A stretch of DNA of 64,000 bases from JAKZVK01 sp965248255. GTDB taxonomy: Bacteria; Acidobacteriota; Terriglobia; Bryobacterales; UBA6623. The stretch is from NCBI GenBank assembly GCA_965248255.1, contig CBDFIW010000003.1, forward strand, positions 248,001 through 312,000, in the 5' to 3' direction. The stretch's first letter is position 1. Each line of letters starts with the position of its first letter. Position numbers and translations under genes: made by a program. The notes under the pieces were generated by a model. It was not told where the DNA came from. It made no database searches and saw only the letters and a list, made by a program, of their open reading frames with translations. This document shows positions 19,089-28,830 of the stretch, piece after piece.

Positions 19089-20086
19089 TTTGACTCCCGC
19101 ATAATATAGAGTCAGTCAAAACAAAGAGAAGACTGTTTCCAGAAGGCCGTGATCAAACGCGGTTTGCGGTACATGCGGCGGAGTGCCTTGCGGGCCCGCT
19201 CGTTCAGCTCGCCGTAGTCTTTCGGACAGACGTTCGGCAACTCGTGCTGCTTCCAGTAAGCCCAGATGTATTCCACCGGATTCAACTCCGGCGCATAGGG
19301 TGGCAAGTACTCGGTTGCGATGTGGCCTTCGGAGAGTTCGATGAACTCTTGCACCAGGCGGCTACGGTGCGCCGGCAGCCGATCCCAGACGATCAGCAGC
19401 GGGCGATCGATATGACGTACCAACGCCTTGAGAAAGTCGGTCACTTGCTCTTTGCCGATCGCACCGGGATAGAGCCGGAAGTAGAAGTTACGCAGCGTCA
19501 GCCCCGCCGAGACGGAAAGCTTCTCCCAGTTGAAGTTAAACTGCAGCACCGGTGTTTGGCCACGTGGCGCCCAGGTGCGGCAGCGATGCGGCTTCTGACT
19601 CAATCCGCTTTCGTCGATGAAGACGAGCGTACGGCCTTCGTTTTGGGCTTTTTTTTAATGCGCTTCCAGGTCTTGCGCTTCCAGGTGCGGATCCGCTCTT
19701 CGTTGCGCTCGCGCGCCTTTCCGGCCGGGCGTTGCGGGCTCCAGTCGAGCGCTCGCAGGATCTTCCAGGCGTGGCCTGCGTGGTATGCGACCCCGAACTC
19801 GTCTCCGGTCAGCCGAGCCACCCGCGGACAGCTCCACAGGGGCGTTGGGAAGCCGTGGGCTTCCGGGCCTTCCAGCAGCAGCGACGTCAGGCGTTCGCGT
19901 TGTGCGGCATCGAGGAGCGGCTTGCGTCCGGCGCGCCCGGCCTGGCGGAGTCCGGCCGCACCCTGCTCGCGGTATTGCCGCCGCCACTCACTGACGGTTT
20001 GGCGAGCGACGTTCAGCCGTCTCGCCGTCTCGGACTGATTGTGGCCTTGGTGGAGCAGCCGCATCGCTTCGAAACGGCGCTTCTCC
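19089..20086 (-). mobile_element. IS630-family element, copy 1, lacking its transposase-start end
   Basis: The left end has the terminal repeat TTGACTCCCGCATAATATAG (after one extra T at 19089). The other end stops at GGCGCTTCTCC, equivalent to position 22781 of the full copy, so the terminal 97 bp with the second inverted repeat and the transposase start are gone. Target TA dinucleotides still flank it (19087-19088 and 20087-20088). Sequence variants (FPTPLWS, RLTGDEF) match copy 4 rather than copies 2 and 3. Confidence 0.9.
19112..20064 (-). pseudogene. IS630 transposase, N-terminally truncated
   Basis: Both reading-frame segments are present on the minus strand: the helix-turn-helix part (20064-19600, from MRLLHQGHNQSETARR) and the DDE part (19603-19112, ending SSLCFD). 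The first 30 or so codons and the promoter end are missing, so it is probably inactive unless driven from outside. The A8 slippery run is still there (T run 19649-19656 on the plus strand). Confidence 0.85.
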
Positions 20087-22524
20087 TAGGTCCCATTACG
20101 GTCCGCGAGAGCGGCCCAAAGCAGTCGTCCGGCATCATCAGGCAACAGACGCCCGCCCAAGACTTCCCGGCGGACTCCTTCTTCGATGTGTTCGTCGAGA
20201 TCAGAGTTGGCGCTGGCGTGTTTCACAACCAGGACCCGATCCGTTTGCAAACTGTGATCGATGAGATTCCACCTTTTCAGGCGATGTACATCCCGGACGC
20301 GACTTTTGTGGGCGTCGATCTCTTCAACGCAGCGGGAGTGCGCGTGGGGATTCTGCGGCACGCCGCTCATTTCGTGGGCCAAGCGCCGTCTTTCTCCGTG
20401 GCGCCGGCGGGGCCATCGGGCCTGTTTCCGGCCACGCTATTCGATGTCCCAACGGCGCCCGCGATTCTCAGCGCCAACCTGGGACTCGCCGGCGGAGATG
20501 ATGTCGATGGCCTCTCCTACGGCATCGATTACATCGCGCCCATCTTCGAGGCTCGTTTCTCCGTAGACGAGCGGGCCCTCGGCCTTCGCGGCACCGCCGT
20601 TTTCAGCGAGGCGGGCAAGGCGCCGCCTCAGGCCCATGGCGATGAGTTTCGCGTCTCGTCCCCGCCGGCTTCGGGCAATCTGAACACTCAAGTGCTTGAC
20701 GAGAATGGCGACACGGCGCCCCGCTTTCCGCTCCTTGTCTCCGACGACGTCGACGCCCTGACGGAGCCTCCCACGAGCTTCGTGGATCCGGACGGCAACG
20801 GCACGCCGGATCTACCGGTCTACCTTTCCCTAGCAGCCGCCTCGCCGACGTTGCCCGGGATCGGCGCCGGGCCGGCCGACATTCTTAGAACGATCGGCGG
20901 CGCCCCGCCGACCGTGCTTTTCACGGCCGCCGACTTGGGACTTCAGGCCGCGGACGACATCGACGCATTCTGCTACGACGACCGTGCGCAGACCCTGCTC
21001 TTCTCCCTTGCGCCGGGGTCGCCCACGCTCGGTCCCGCCCAAGGCCCGGCAACGCTGTTTCTAGTACGGAACCCGCCGGTTCCCGCGCCGCCGTTGGAGT
21101 TCGCCTCTCCGAACTCACTGGGGTTGCGGATCGAGGACAACCTGAATGCACTCAAGTGCATCCTGCCGGAAGTCGACCACTTCCCGGAATCAGTGGCGGT
21201 TGCCTCGGTCAACGCGACTGAAGTGGTGCTGCGAGGCTCAACAACGGTCCACGTCGGGGTGGGCCCGGGAGGCGATACAGGCGACACGCCGGCGAAGGAG
21301 CATCAACCGGTCGATGTGGTGCCCGTCGAGATCGTACAAATGGACCTCGTAGGGGACACTCCTCTGGGCCCGATTCAAGCGACCGTTCGGACCGAGGATG
21401 GAAGTCCGTTCGAGAGGTCACTCGGGTTCTTCGTTGAGACGCAGAACCTGACCGAAGGTATTCTCGACGTGCGTCCGTTTAGGCGGGAAGGCAGTCTGGA
21501 AGCACGACTGAAGTTGTTCCTGCAAGTGCAAGCCGGGGAACAAGTCTTCCATCACGAAGAGCCGATCCAGTTGTTCGGGCTCTTCAGCAACAAGCCCCCG
21601 CTGTTTGGCGAGCAGCTTACCAGCCCCAGCCAAGTCGATCTGGTGAATGAGGAGGGCATTCCGGTGGGTATCCAGATGGCGGCGTTCTCGGTGGTCCCGA
21701 ATGCGCTGGGTCCGCTGCCGGTTCTGAACGCCGGCGGGACGGTGAATGCCGGGGACTTTCGCCGCGGCAGCGCCCCGGATTCGATCAACTCCTCCTTCGG
21801 TGTCAACTTCTCCGACCGAGTCGAGCTGGCTACCTCGCTTCCTCTTCCCACGACACTGGCGGGCGTGAGTCTGCGGGTAAGAGACAGTGCCGGGAACGAG
21901 CAAACTCCCGGACTCTTTGTCGTAACGCCCAACCAGGTGAACTGGTTTTTATCAAGGGACACGGCTCCAGGACTGGCGCAGCTTACGCTTACGAGAGAGA
22001 ATGATTCCAAACAGGTGTTCTTTGACGAATTTGAATCGTTCCGCACGTTTGTTGTGGTACCCGTGAGTCCCTCGATTTTTACGGCCAACGCCGATGGCCA
22101 GGGAGTGCCGGCCGCGAATTCCATCCGGGTGCTGCCCGACTTCGCCCAGGAAATCGAGCTGGTGTTCGACCCGGCCTTGCCTTTGGGCCAGCGCGTGCCT
22201 GTGCCGATCAGTTTAGGAGACGAAGGAGACCTGCTGCTCCTGAGCCTGTTCATGACTGGCATCCGGGCGGCCATCCCGGCCGCACCGCTGACCCCTGACC
22301 TCTCGAAAGGCGCACCGGCGGATGTTACAGCCACCGTGGGGGGAGAAGCCGTGGGCGTGATTGTGGCTGCCTCACCGCAGTTCTTGGGTGTGGAGCAGGC
22401 CAACCTTGGTCCGTTCCCGCGCAGCCTGATGGGTAGTGGGGACGTGTCTGTTCAGTTAACGGTTGGCGGCGTCCAGTCAAATACCGTCACCGTCGACATT
22501 CAGTAGGAGAAAGCAGCTAACAAG

Positions 22525-22681
22525 CCCGCGGGTTTTGAGAAACCAGCCGTTTCTCCTTTTCCTCCAGCCGGCAGGCAGCGACAGGAAAACGCCTCAACCG
22601 CCCCTGCCGGGGCTGGAAATCGTTTGGCCACTTACCCACGGCTTGCGCCGTAGGCTACTTTCAAACGTCCGCTTCGCGAAC
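22525..22681. repeat. Family A repeat, right half, with IS630 copy 2 inserted in it
   Basis: This is about 90% similar by eye to 8884-9042 (AGAAACCAGCCGTTTCTC, CCGGCAGGCAGCGACAGG, CCCACGGCTTGCGCCGT, AAACGTCCGCTTCGCG). The repeat tail (ACAAGCTTACGGACGGATTAGG) resumes at 23794-23817 on the far side of the IS, so the IS landed in the repeat. Confidence 0.8.
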
Positions 22682-22683
22682 TA

Positions 22684-23777
22684 TTGAATCCCGCAAATTA
22701 TTATGACACTTTTTGATAGTGTGGAGCATCTATATATGTATGGGCAACCCCAAAGGTGTGAAGCGGGATTTCAAGGCGCTGGAGAAGCGCCGTTTCGAAG
22801 CGATGCGGCTGCTCCACCAAGGCCACAATCAGTCCGAGACGGCGAGACGGCTGAACGTCGCTCGCCAAACCGTCAGTGAGTGGCGGCGGCAATACCGCGA
22901 GCAGGGTGCGGCCGGACTCCGCCAGGCCGGGCGCGCCGGACGCAAGCCGCTCCTCGATGCCGCACAACGCGAACGCCTGACGTCGCTGCTGCTGGAAGGC
23001 CCGGAAGCCCACGGCTTCCCAGCGCCCCTGTGGAGCTGTCCGCGGGTGGCTCGGCTGATCGGAGACGAGTTCGGGGTCGCATACCACGCAGGCCACGCCT
23101 GGAAGATCCTGCGAGCGCTCGACTGGAGCCCGCAACGCCCGGCCGGAAAGGCGCGCGAGCGCAACGAAGAGCGGATCCGCACCTGGAAGCGCAAGACCTG
23201 GAAGCGCATTAAAAAAAAGCCCAAAACGAAGGCCGTACGCTCGTCTTCATCGACGAAAGCGGATTGAGTCAGAAGCCGCATCGCTGCCGCACCTGGGCGC
23301 CACGTGGCCAAACACCGGTGCTGCAGTTTAACTTCAACTGGGAGAAGCTTTCCGTCTCGGCGGGGCTGACGCTGCGTAACTTCTACTTCCGGCTCTATCC
23401 CGGTGCGATCGGCAAAGAGCAAGTGACCGACTTTCTCAAGGCGTTGGTACGTCATATCGATCGCCCGCTGCTGATCGTCTGGGATCGGCTGCCGGCGCAC
23501 CGTAGCCGCCTGGTGCAAGAGTTCATCGAACTCTCCGAAGGCCACATCGCAACCGAGTACTTGCCACCCTATGCGCCGGAGTTGAATCCGGTGGAATACA
23601 TCTGGGCTTACTGGAAGCAGCACGAGTTGCCGAACGTCTGTCCGAAAGACTACGGCGAGCTGAACGAGCGGGCCCGCAAGGCACTCCGCCGCATGTACCG
23701 CAAACCGCGTTTGATCACGGCCTTCTGGAAACAGTCTTCTCTTTGTTTTGACTGACTCTATATTATGCGGCAGTCAA
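22684..23777 (+). mobile_element. IS630-family element, copy 2 (1094 bp, complete)
   Basis: Ends TTGAATCCCGCAAATTATTA and, inverted, TTGACTGCCGCATAATATAG, flanked by TA at 22682-22683 and 23778-23779, the usual IS630/Tc1-type target duplication. The right end carries one variant base (GCGGCAGTCAA instead of GCGGGAGTCAA). It encodes one transposase in two overlapping frames. Confidence 0.95.
22740..23755 (+). CDS. IS630 transposase, made by -1 frameshifting
   Basis: Frame A (ATG 22740, MGNPKGVKRDF) carries a helix-turn-helix region (HNQSETARRLNVARQTVSEW) and a second winged-helix region. It contains A8 at 23211-23218 followed by G, read A_AAA_AAG: the classic slippery heptamer. A -1 slip enters the frame that reads KAQNEGRTLVFIDESGLSQK, giving the first catalytic Asp; IVWDRLPAHRS gives the second, and ELNPVEYIWAYWK the Glu. 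The second frame alone (from TTG 23264) lacks the first Asp. The fused product is about 338 residues, the usual IS630 size. Confidence 0.88.
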
Positions 23778-23779
23778 TA

Positions 23780-24452
23780 GGCTTCTGTGTCGCCGACAAG
23801 CTTACGGACGGATTAGGGTCTCGAGTCCCACTTCCGAACCGCTCACGGCGCCGCAAGAGACACTTATCCTGCACGGAGCGGCTTGGTTCGGATTGTTGCC
23901 CGAGAGGCTCCGTCTCAATGAGCGGAGCCCCTCAGGCCGCCACCCCATTGTTCCTGGCGTGGCGTGGCGTGAAGGAGGATCCGGAGTGTGACCGGGACGG
24001 CTGCGAGAGAAGGCCCCGGCTTGGCCGATTCGCCCCTTGCAAGGGGGCTTTCGGTTTATCGCCGAGGCTTGCCAAAGGCAACCGTCTACACTCGCGATCC
24101 TACAAATCCTTACTTGCCGGAATCGATTCCGGGGCGTCGCGGCTCTCTCTCACCGACTTTGGGCCGTCTAGCTCCGGTCCGGTTTAGGAACGGAGCCGCC
24201 AGTACACCATTGCGTTAGCTCGAGGCCTCGAGAACATCAACGCGTGAGGGTCGGCAAGCGTGTTACCGGCCCTCAGTTGCAGCGTAACACCCGGGTCCAA
24301 GGGTAGAGAGGGGTCGACGGAGCCAAGTCGTTGGACGGAAGTGACTTATAAATTTGAAACTTCTGTGATTCTATGAGAACGCTGCCAGAGCGATCGGTAG
24401 AATGGGCCTGGGTCTGGGATGTTTCCCGACGCGGCCGGCGGTCGTGCTCGAT
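23780..24452. other. Gene-free region
   Basis: The first 38 bases are the tail of the family A repeat cut by IS630 copy 2. In the rest, open frames of up to 140 codons have no recognisable protein features and no ribosome sites. No RNA gene was recognised. Confidence 0.5.
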
Positions 24453-25412
24453 TCAACCACGGGCTGTTTCGAGACCTGTCGGGACCAGGACGGGCAAGAC
24501 CCGAGGCACAAGACTGACCTCTAGCGGTAGGGTTCCAAGAGCCTCCCCGTCGACTTCGATACGGGTGGTCTCCCGCGACTCAGCGGTGACCCTCATCGAC
24601 CGGAAGTGCCGAACCTTGGGGTGTTGATAAATGTTGTCGGAGTAGAGCACGGGCAGGTCACGGATCAGGTCGAACATGTTGAGCCGGTCGATGGTGGTGA
24701 CCTCCAGAAGTCCATCATCAAGCACGGCCCGGGGACACGGGTGCATGCCGCCGCCGTGGTAGCGGCCGTTGCCGATGGCGATGTTCGTGATGCAAAACTC
24801 CTCCTCCAGCGGCGTATCGTCGAGCTGCAAGCGCACGGGCTTGGCTTTGTAGGTCAAGAAAACGGCCAGCGTGGCGTACAGGAAAGCGATGCGTCCTCCT
24901 AACGGGCTCAAGAAGTTCTTCGCCCTCTTGGAGACGTCGCCTCCCATCCCGAAGCTGACGAGGTTGACGAAATAGCGCTCGACCGGCAGGCCGTCGTATC
25001 CGACCAACTGCACGAGCCCCACGTCGATGGTCAACGCCCGGCCGGTCGCAATCACCTCCACCGCCTGGTCGATCCGCGACGGAATCTGAAGTGTCCGTTG
25101 GAAGTCGCCGCCTGTGCCGATGGGGATGATGCCAAGGCGGGCTTCGGGTTGCACAGGCTTACGGTCCCGCAGGAAACCGTTGGCGACCTCGTTGATCGTG
25201 CCGTCGCCTCCCACGGCTATAACCAAATCGCTGCCCGCCTCGATTGCGTTTCGAGCCAGGTCTGTCGCGTGTCCAGGATAGGACGTCGACCGCTCTTCGA
25301 CGCCACCGAAGCGCTGTTGCAACAACGCGGCGACGCCGGGCCAGGCTTTGGCCGCCCGACCGCCGCCTGCCTTTGGGTTCAAGATTGCGACGGGATACTT
25401 GGCTCGAGGCAA
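24453..25412 (-). CDS. Diacylglycerol/lipid kinase family protein (YegS/LCB5-like)
   Basis: This is a 319-residue protein of the DAGK catalytic-domain family. NPKAGGGRAAK near the N-terminus and VIAVGGDGTINEVANGFL (residues about 62-79) give the nucleotide-binding GGDGT signature, and IPIGTGGDFQRTL corresponds to the family's PxGTxNDFAR motif. The second beta-sandwich domain follows (FCITNIAIGNGRYHGGGMHPCPRAVLDDGLLEV). It phosphorylates a lipid hydroxyl such as diacylglycerol. The start is TTG at 25412, 3 bases beyond the stop of the SDR gene, so it is the last gene of a leftward lipid operon. Confidence 0.88.
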   Translation of the reverse strand: MPRAKYPVAILNPKAGGGRAAKAWPGVAALLQQRFGGVEERSTSYPGHATDLARNAIEAGSDLVIAVGGDGTINEVANGFLRDRKPVQPEARLGIIPIGTGGDFQRTLQIPSRIDQAVEVIATGRALTIDVGLVQLVGYDGLPVERYFVNLVSFGMGGDVSKRAKNFLSPLGGRIAFLYATLAVFLTYKAKPVRLQLDDTPLEEEFCITNIAIGNGRYHGGGMHPCPRAVLDDGLLEVTTIDRLNMFDLIRDLPVLYSDNIYQHPKVRHFRSMRVTAESRETTRIEVDGEALGTLPLEVSLVPRVLPVLVPTGLETARG

Positions 25413-25415
25413 GAC

Positions 25416-26411
25416 CTATTTTCGCAGCTGGGGCATACGGCGGTAGATGTCGTCGATGGTGTCCCGCAGGGTCTCCATAGGATCGCGCGTGGTGAAACCT
25501 AGCTCGCGGCGGGCTTGCGACGAGTCGCAGTACCAGTAGAGATTCGACATCTCGATCGAGGCATCATCGAGTTCGAAGCCTCGTCCAAACAAGGGCAGAA
25601 CGCGGCGGGCGGCCCGCGCCCCAAACAGCGACAACCCCACAGGCAGTGACAGAGCGGGCGCCTTGATGCCGGTGAGCGACGAGACGCGGTCGATCCACTC
25701 GCGGAAAGCCCAATTGGGTCCGGCCAGCAGATACCGCTCACCGATCTTGCCGCGCTTCATGGCGGCGATCAGGCCCGCGGCGGCGTCTCGCGCGTCCACG
25801 AGGTTGAGCCCGCCATTCGGAACCGCTGCAATCTGACCTTTAAGGAATAGAACGATATCGTCCGTCGAAGACTGCCTGTCGTCGCCGGGGCCCAACAGCA
25901 GGCTGGGATTGGTAACGACGATAGGCAGACCTTCATGCTCGACGTACCAGAACGCAAGCTTCTCGGCGTAGATCTTGCTCAAGTAGTAGGGCCATGCCGC
26001 GACGATGTGGTTGGTGTAAGGGGACTGTTCGGTATGGAGCACCGGCTTGCGGCTCACGGCAACCGTCCCCGAAGAGGAGACCACGATGATTCTCTCGACG
26101 CCGGATTGCCCGGCCGCTTCACAGACATTACGCGTGCCCTCCACGTGCGTCTGATAGAGCCGCCACGGGTCCTTGGGGTTGCGATCGACGATTCCCGCCA
26201 AGTGATAAATCTCGGCGGCACCGGCAACGGCCCTGTGAACGTCCTCGCGTGAGGTAATGTCGCCTGTGGCGATCTCAATGCCGTCGCCGTCGGCTGGAGC
26301 TGCGCTTCGGCATAGTAGCCGCAGCCGCGCGTCGGGCTCTTCCACTTTGAGTTGTTCGACGAGATGTTTGCCCAGGAAACCGGTGGCCCCGGTTACGAGA
26401 ATGGTCTTCAT
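25416..26411 (-). CDS. NAD(P)-dependent extended SDR (epimerase/3-beta-HSD-like)
   Basis: The Rossmann motif TGATGFLGKHL is at residues 7-17, and the catalytic motif YYLSK (YxxxK), near residue 145, lies after a VSSSGTVAVS strand, which supplies the serine. The closest types are dihydroflavonol-reductase, 3-beta-hydroxysteroid dehydrogenase and OleD-like proteins, which act on hydroxy/keto groups of lipids or sterols. It starts 6 bases after the LarA-like gene (stop 26418) and is followed at once by the lipid kinase. No OleA-type thiolase is present, so an olefin pathway is not supported. Confidence 0.85.
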   Translation of the reverse strand: MKTILVTGATGFLGKHLVEQLKVEEPDARLRLLCRSAAPADGDGIEIATGDITSREDVHRAVAGAAEIYHLAGIVDRNPKDPWRLYQTHVEGTRNVCEAAGQSGVERIIVVSSSGTVAVSRKPVLHTEQSPYTNHIVAAWPYYLSKIYAEKLAFWYVEHEGLPIVVTNPSLLLGPGDDRQSSTDDIVLFLKGQIAAVPNGGLNLVDARDAAAGLIAAMKRGKIGERYLLAGPNWAFREWIDRVSSLTGIKAPALSLPVGLSLFGARAARRVLPLFGRGFELDDASIEMSNLYWYCDSSQARRELGFTTRDPMETLRDTIDDIYRRMPQLRK

Positions 26412-26417
26412 CAAGCG

Positions 26418-28103
26418 CTAGATCGATTCGGGGACGCCCGACACGTCGGCCATACCGATGGGCGGAATATGCATCAACGTGACGCTCGGTTTGCGGCCCA
26501 CGTGCGACTCAGCCATCTCGAGCGCCTCGTCCATCGTGGCGGCGCAGTCCCAGCCCATGATACGCGCGGCGCTCGGATCTTCGGCGCCGACGACGATCAC
26601 CTTGCCGACGTGGGCGCGGCCGTTCTCGCCCCAATACCACATGTAGAACGGGTGCACACCGTGATAGGCGTGACCGTGACGGTACATCTCGATGTACTCG
26701 GGGTTGTGGGCGAACTCAGCTTCGTATTTCTGTTGCAGGACGAAGGAGTCCGTTGTCTCGGGCAGGACGCGATGGAAGAATTCGATATAGGAGGGATGGT
26801 GCCTTGGGTCGAAGTCGTTGTAGAGCGGGTGAGTCAAGATCACCACGCCGTCCTTCTTGACGACGGGCATGCCGCGGTACATGTTGTGGAAGTAGCCAAG
26901 CGCCAGCACTTGCACCAACAGCGGGTTGAGAATCGAGTTGACGTTGTAGGGCGAGATGAACGGAATACCGTAGACCACCGCGTCCGCCTGGCCTTCGAGC
27001 GGAACGCCATATTGCTGATAGCAGTAGGCCAGGGTTTTGTCGTGCGTCGGCAGCGTGGCGCCGGCGTGGACGGCGATCATCTGATACGACGCCGGTACCG
27101 AGAACAGGATCTTGCGCTTCGCGTTGCGCGGCAGGGCTTTGAGCGACAGCTGGGCCGTCCGAAAAGCCACTTTGTCGAAGATGTTGTAGTGGTCCTCGTT
27201 CTTGACGAAGAACGACATCGCCGGATTAAACATGGCGTTGTTCACCACGGTCTCGACGTGGAAGACCTTCAGCGCCGCGTTGATCACCTTCGCCATGCGG
27301 TCGCACGAGTGGGTAAGCGCCGAGCGCTTGTGGTCGAAGTACGAGTCGCACTCGCGGATCGTCTTTGGGTCATGGTGCGCTTGCAGTGATGGGTAGTCAC
27401 AAAGGCCGACGCCGATCGACTTGCTCCCGCCATCCATCGAGACGAGGCTGATGTTGACGTAAATCAGCAGGTCCGACTCGACCGCGCGGCGGTTGATCCG
27501 CACGCGCTCGCCTAGCTCGGTCCGGCCGAGCTCGACCATGCCGTCCGGCGCTTCGCCATCGTGGTTGTAAAGGCGGTCGGGGTGATAGGCGTCGAAGATC
27601 CGGTGGCCAACGGCGTGGCGAATCTCGAACTCCTCCATGCGGCGGTGAAACGACGTGGCGATGATGATGTGGACGTCGCTGACGCCCTTCTCGGCCAGAA
27701 GATTGAGTACGATCGTCAGTACGGATTCGCGCAGGTCGGGCCGCGGCATCTTGGGCAGGGGCAGGGAAACGTCGTCGATGGCAATCGTGACTTTCATGCC
27801 CGGCCGCAGCATGGCTTCGAGTGGATCCATCTCCTCGGGGTGGGCCACCGCATAGCGGATGCCGGCATCTCGATCCGGCAGGCCGGCGATAGTAGGTTTG
27901 GGATAAACCACGCGCGTTCCCGCGGGCATCTTGACGTCGAGCAGGTCTTCGCCGTACCAAAGCAGCCGCTTGGCGGAACGCTCCTCCAAATGCACGACAC
28001 AGCCGTCGGTGGGGACCAGCGCGTTGCGGCCGACGGCGTTCGGCGTAGGGTCGCCGAACTCAAAATCGTTGACAACGTGGATGGGTTGGACTTGAGTTGC
28101 CAT
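26418..28103 (-). CDS. LarA-like (nickel-pincer lactate racemase family) protein
   Basis: At 561 residues this is longer than lactate racemase (about 425). The LarA core can be followed: VTIAIDDVSLPLP (the SDxTRPxP equivalent), IIIATSFHRRMEEFEIRHAVG (with a histidine where LarA has His108), LYNHDG, and GGSKSIGVG ... LQAHHDP, which keeps the lysine and histidine corresponding to LarA Lys184 and His200. It may therefore bind the nickel pincer cofactor and racemise or epimerise a 2-hydroxyacid-like substrate. The N-terminal 100 residues and the C-terminal 120 (GYFHNMYRGMPVVKKDGVVIL, MYRHGHAYHGVHPFYMWYWGE) are extra. Its position in a lipid operon argues for a lipid-linked substrate. No larBCE cofactor genes are seen. 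Confidence 0.75.
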   Translation of the reverse strand: MATQVQPIHVVNDFEFGDPTPNAVGRNALVPTDGCVVHLEERSAKRLLWYGEDLLDVKMPAGTRVVYPKPTIAGLPDRDAGIRYAVAHPEEMDPLEAMLRPGMKVTIAIDDVSLPLPKMPRPDLRESVLTIVLNLLAEKGVSDVHIIIATSFHRRMEEFEIRHAVGHRIFDAYHPDRLYNHDGEAPDGMVELGRTELGERVRINRRAVESDLLIYVNISLVSMDGGSKSIGVGLCDYPSLQAHHDPKTIRECDSYFDHKRSALTHSCDRMAKVINAALKVFHVETVVNNAMFNPAMSFFVKNEDHYNIFDKVAFRTAQLSLKALPRNAKRKILFSVPASYQMIAVHAGATLPTHDKTLAYCYQQYGVPLEGQADAVVYGIPFISPYNVNSILNPLLVQVLALGYFHNMYRGMPVVKKDGVVILTHPLYNDFDPRHHPSYIEFFHRVLPETTDSFVLQQKYEAEFAHNPEYIEMYRHGHAYHGVHPFYMWYWGENGRAHVGKVIVVGAEDPSAARIMGWDCAATMDEALEMAESHVGRKPSVTLMHIPPIGMADVSGVPESI

Positions 28104-28112
28104 GTATTTGCT

Positions 28113-28141
28113 AGCAGGGGCACGCCATGCCGAGCCCCTAC
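28113..28141. repeat. GTAGGGGC-type palindrome overlapping the HAD stop codon
   Basis: GCAGGGGCACGCCATGCCGAGCCCCTAC is one more member of the family at 838 and 7549. The TAG stop of the upstream HAD gene lies in it (28138-28140), so the repeat supplies that gene's last codon. Confidence 0.7.
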
Positions 28142-28830
28142 GCCGTGCCGCCTGCGGCCGTCTTCAGATCTAGAATCGGCCAGCCACGCGCGGCCGCCAC
28201 ACGCCGCAAACGCCGCTCGGGATTCACCGCGGCGGGAACGCCCACGGCTTCGAGCATCGGCAAGTCCGACAAGCTGTCGGAATAAGCCTTCGCTTGCGCG
28301 GTTTCCACATTATACTGGCGGCAGTAGGAACGAATCGCTTCGACCTTAGCCTCCTCGGCGAGCAGCGGGGGTGCCACGTCGCCCGTTGCCGCGCCGTTTT
28401 CGTACACCAGACGATTCGAAATCACATCGTCGAAGCCGAAATAACGCACCGCGGGGGCAAGGGCGAAGTCAAGCCCGCCGCTGACGAGAACCAAGCGGTA
28501 GCCTTCGCGGCGGTCCCAGTCGAGGTGTGGTTTGGCGCCGGGAAAGATCTTGGGCCGGACTTCGTTTTCGAACAGCTGCTCGGCCTCTTCGAGCAGCCAT
28601 TCCTCCGAGAGACCCCGATACTCGCGGTAGAAAACCTCGTTAAAGAGCCGCCGGGAATAGATGTCGAGGCCGATCCACACAGGCACCGTGGCGAGGAGCT
28701 TGCCATATCGCCAGCAGGCTTGCCACGGCGACGGGTGGTTTTTCGCGAAGTGCGCGTAGCGCGTGACGACGTTGCTGGAGACGAGCGTCCCATCGAAGTC
28801 GTAGAAGGCGGCGCGGGTGGGTTGGCTCAT
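28138..28830 (-). CDS. HAD-IB family phosphatase
   Basis: The 230-residue product begins with AAFYDFDGTLVSSNVV, the HAD nucleophile motif DxDGT. VLVSGGLDF supplies motif II, K in EEAKVEAI motif III, and YSDSLSDLPML motif IV. The helical cap between residues 25 and 100 is like those of PSPase/CicA-type HAD-IB enzymes, which are often linked to acyltransferases and thought to act on lysophosphatidate or phosphatidate-like lipids. In the original operon it would follow plsY; the two are now separated by the cassette-like insert 28830-30792. It reads on into the LarA-like gene (34 bases gap). Confidence 0.85.
   Translation of the reverse strand: MSQPTRAAFYDFDGTLVSSNVVTRYAHFAKNHPSPWQACWRYGKLLATVPVWIGLDIYSRRLFNEVFYREYRGLSEEWLLEEAEQLFENEVRPKIFPGAKPHLDWDRREGYRLVLVSGGLDFALAPAVRYFGFDDVISNRLVYENGAATGDVAPPLLAEEAKVEAIRSYCRQYNVETAQAKAYSDSLSDLPMLEAVGVPAAVNPERRLRRVAAARGWPILDLKTAAGGTA

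Larger units (their letters stand above)
18741..22506 (+). pseudogene. Secreted TIGR03437-domain protein split by an IS630 insertion
   Basis: The two halves are 18741-19088 and 20089-22506. Joining them after the TA at 19087-19088, dropping 19089-20088, gives one open frame of 921 residues: ...GESAL|GPITVRESGP. Architecture: N-terminal signal (AMAALLAAGVSFAQ), a first GP-RIDRSDP ... FFDVFVEI domain into which the IS inserted, a middle region with repeated GGDDVDGLSYG/AADDIDAFCYD motifs, a second copy of the first domain (LRGSTTVHVGVG ... ARLKLFLQVQAGEQVFHHEEPI), and a C-terminal TIGR03437-like domain (LAGVSLRVRDSAGNEQTPGLFVVTPNQVNWFL ... GVQSNTVTVDI), characteristic of Solibacter-type Acidobacteria. 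Presumed exported surface protein. The left part is now only 122 codons long. Confidence 0.85.

Noticed and set aside
19732..20088. Plus-strand N-terminus of the long secreted protein inside the IS
   Set aside because: This stretch is the antisense of the IS630 transposase; the same reading occurs in all four IS copies and is a shadow frame.
23780..24452. tRNA or other RNA gene in the gap
   Set aside because: No acceptor-stem/T-loop pattern could be found by eye; only repeat tail and unrecognised sequence.
26352..27389. 345-residue plus-strand frame opposite the LarA-like gene
   Set aside because: Shadow of the minus-strand gene, which has clear LarA motifs.
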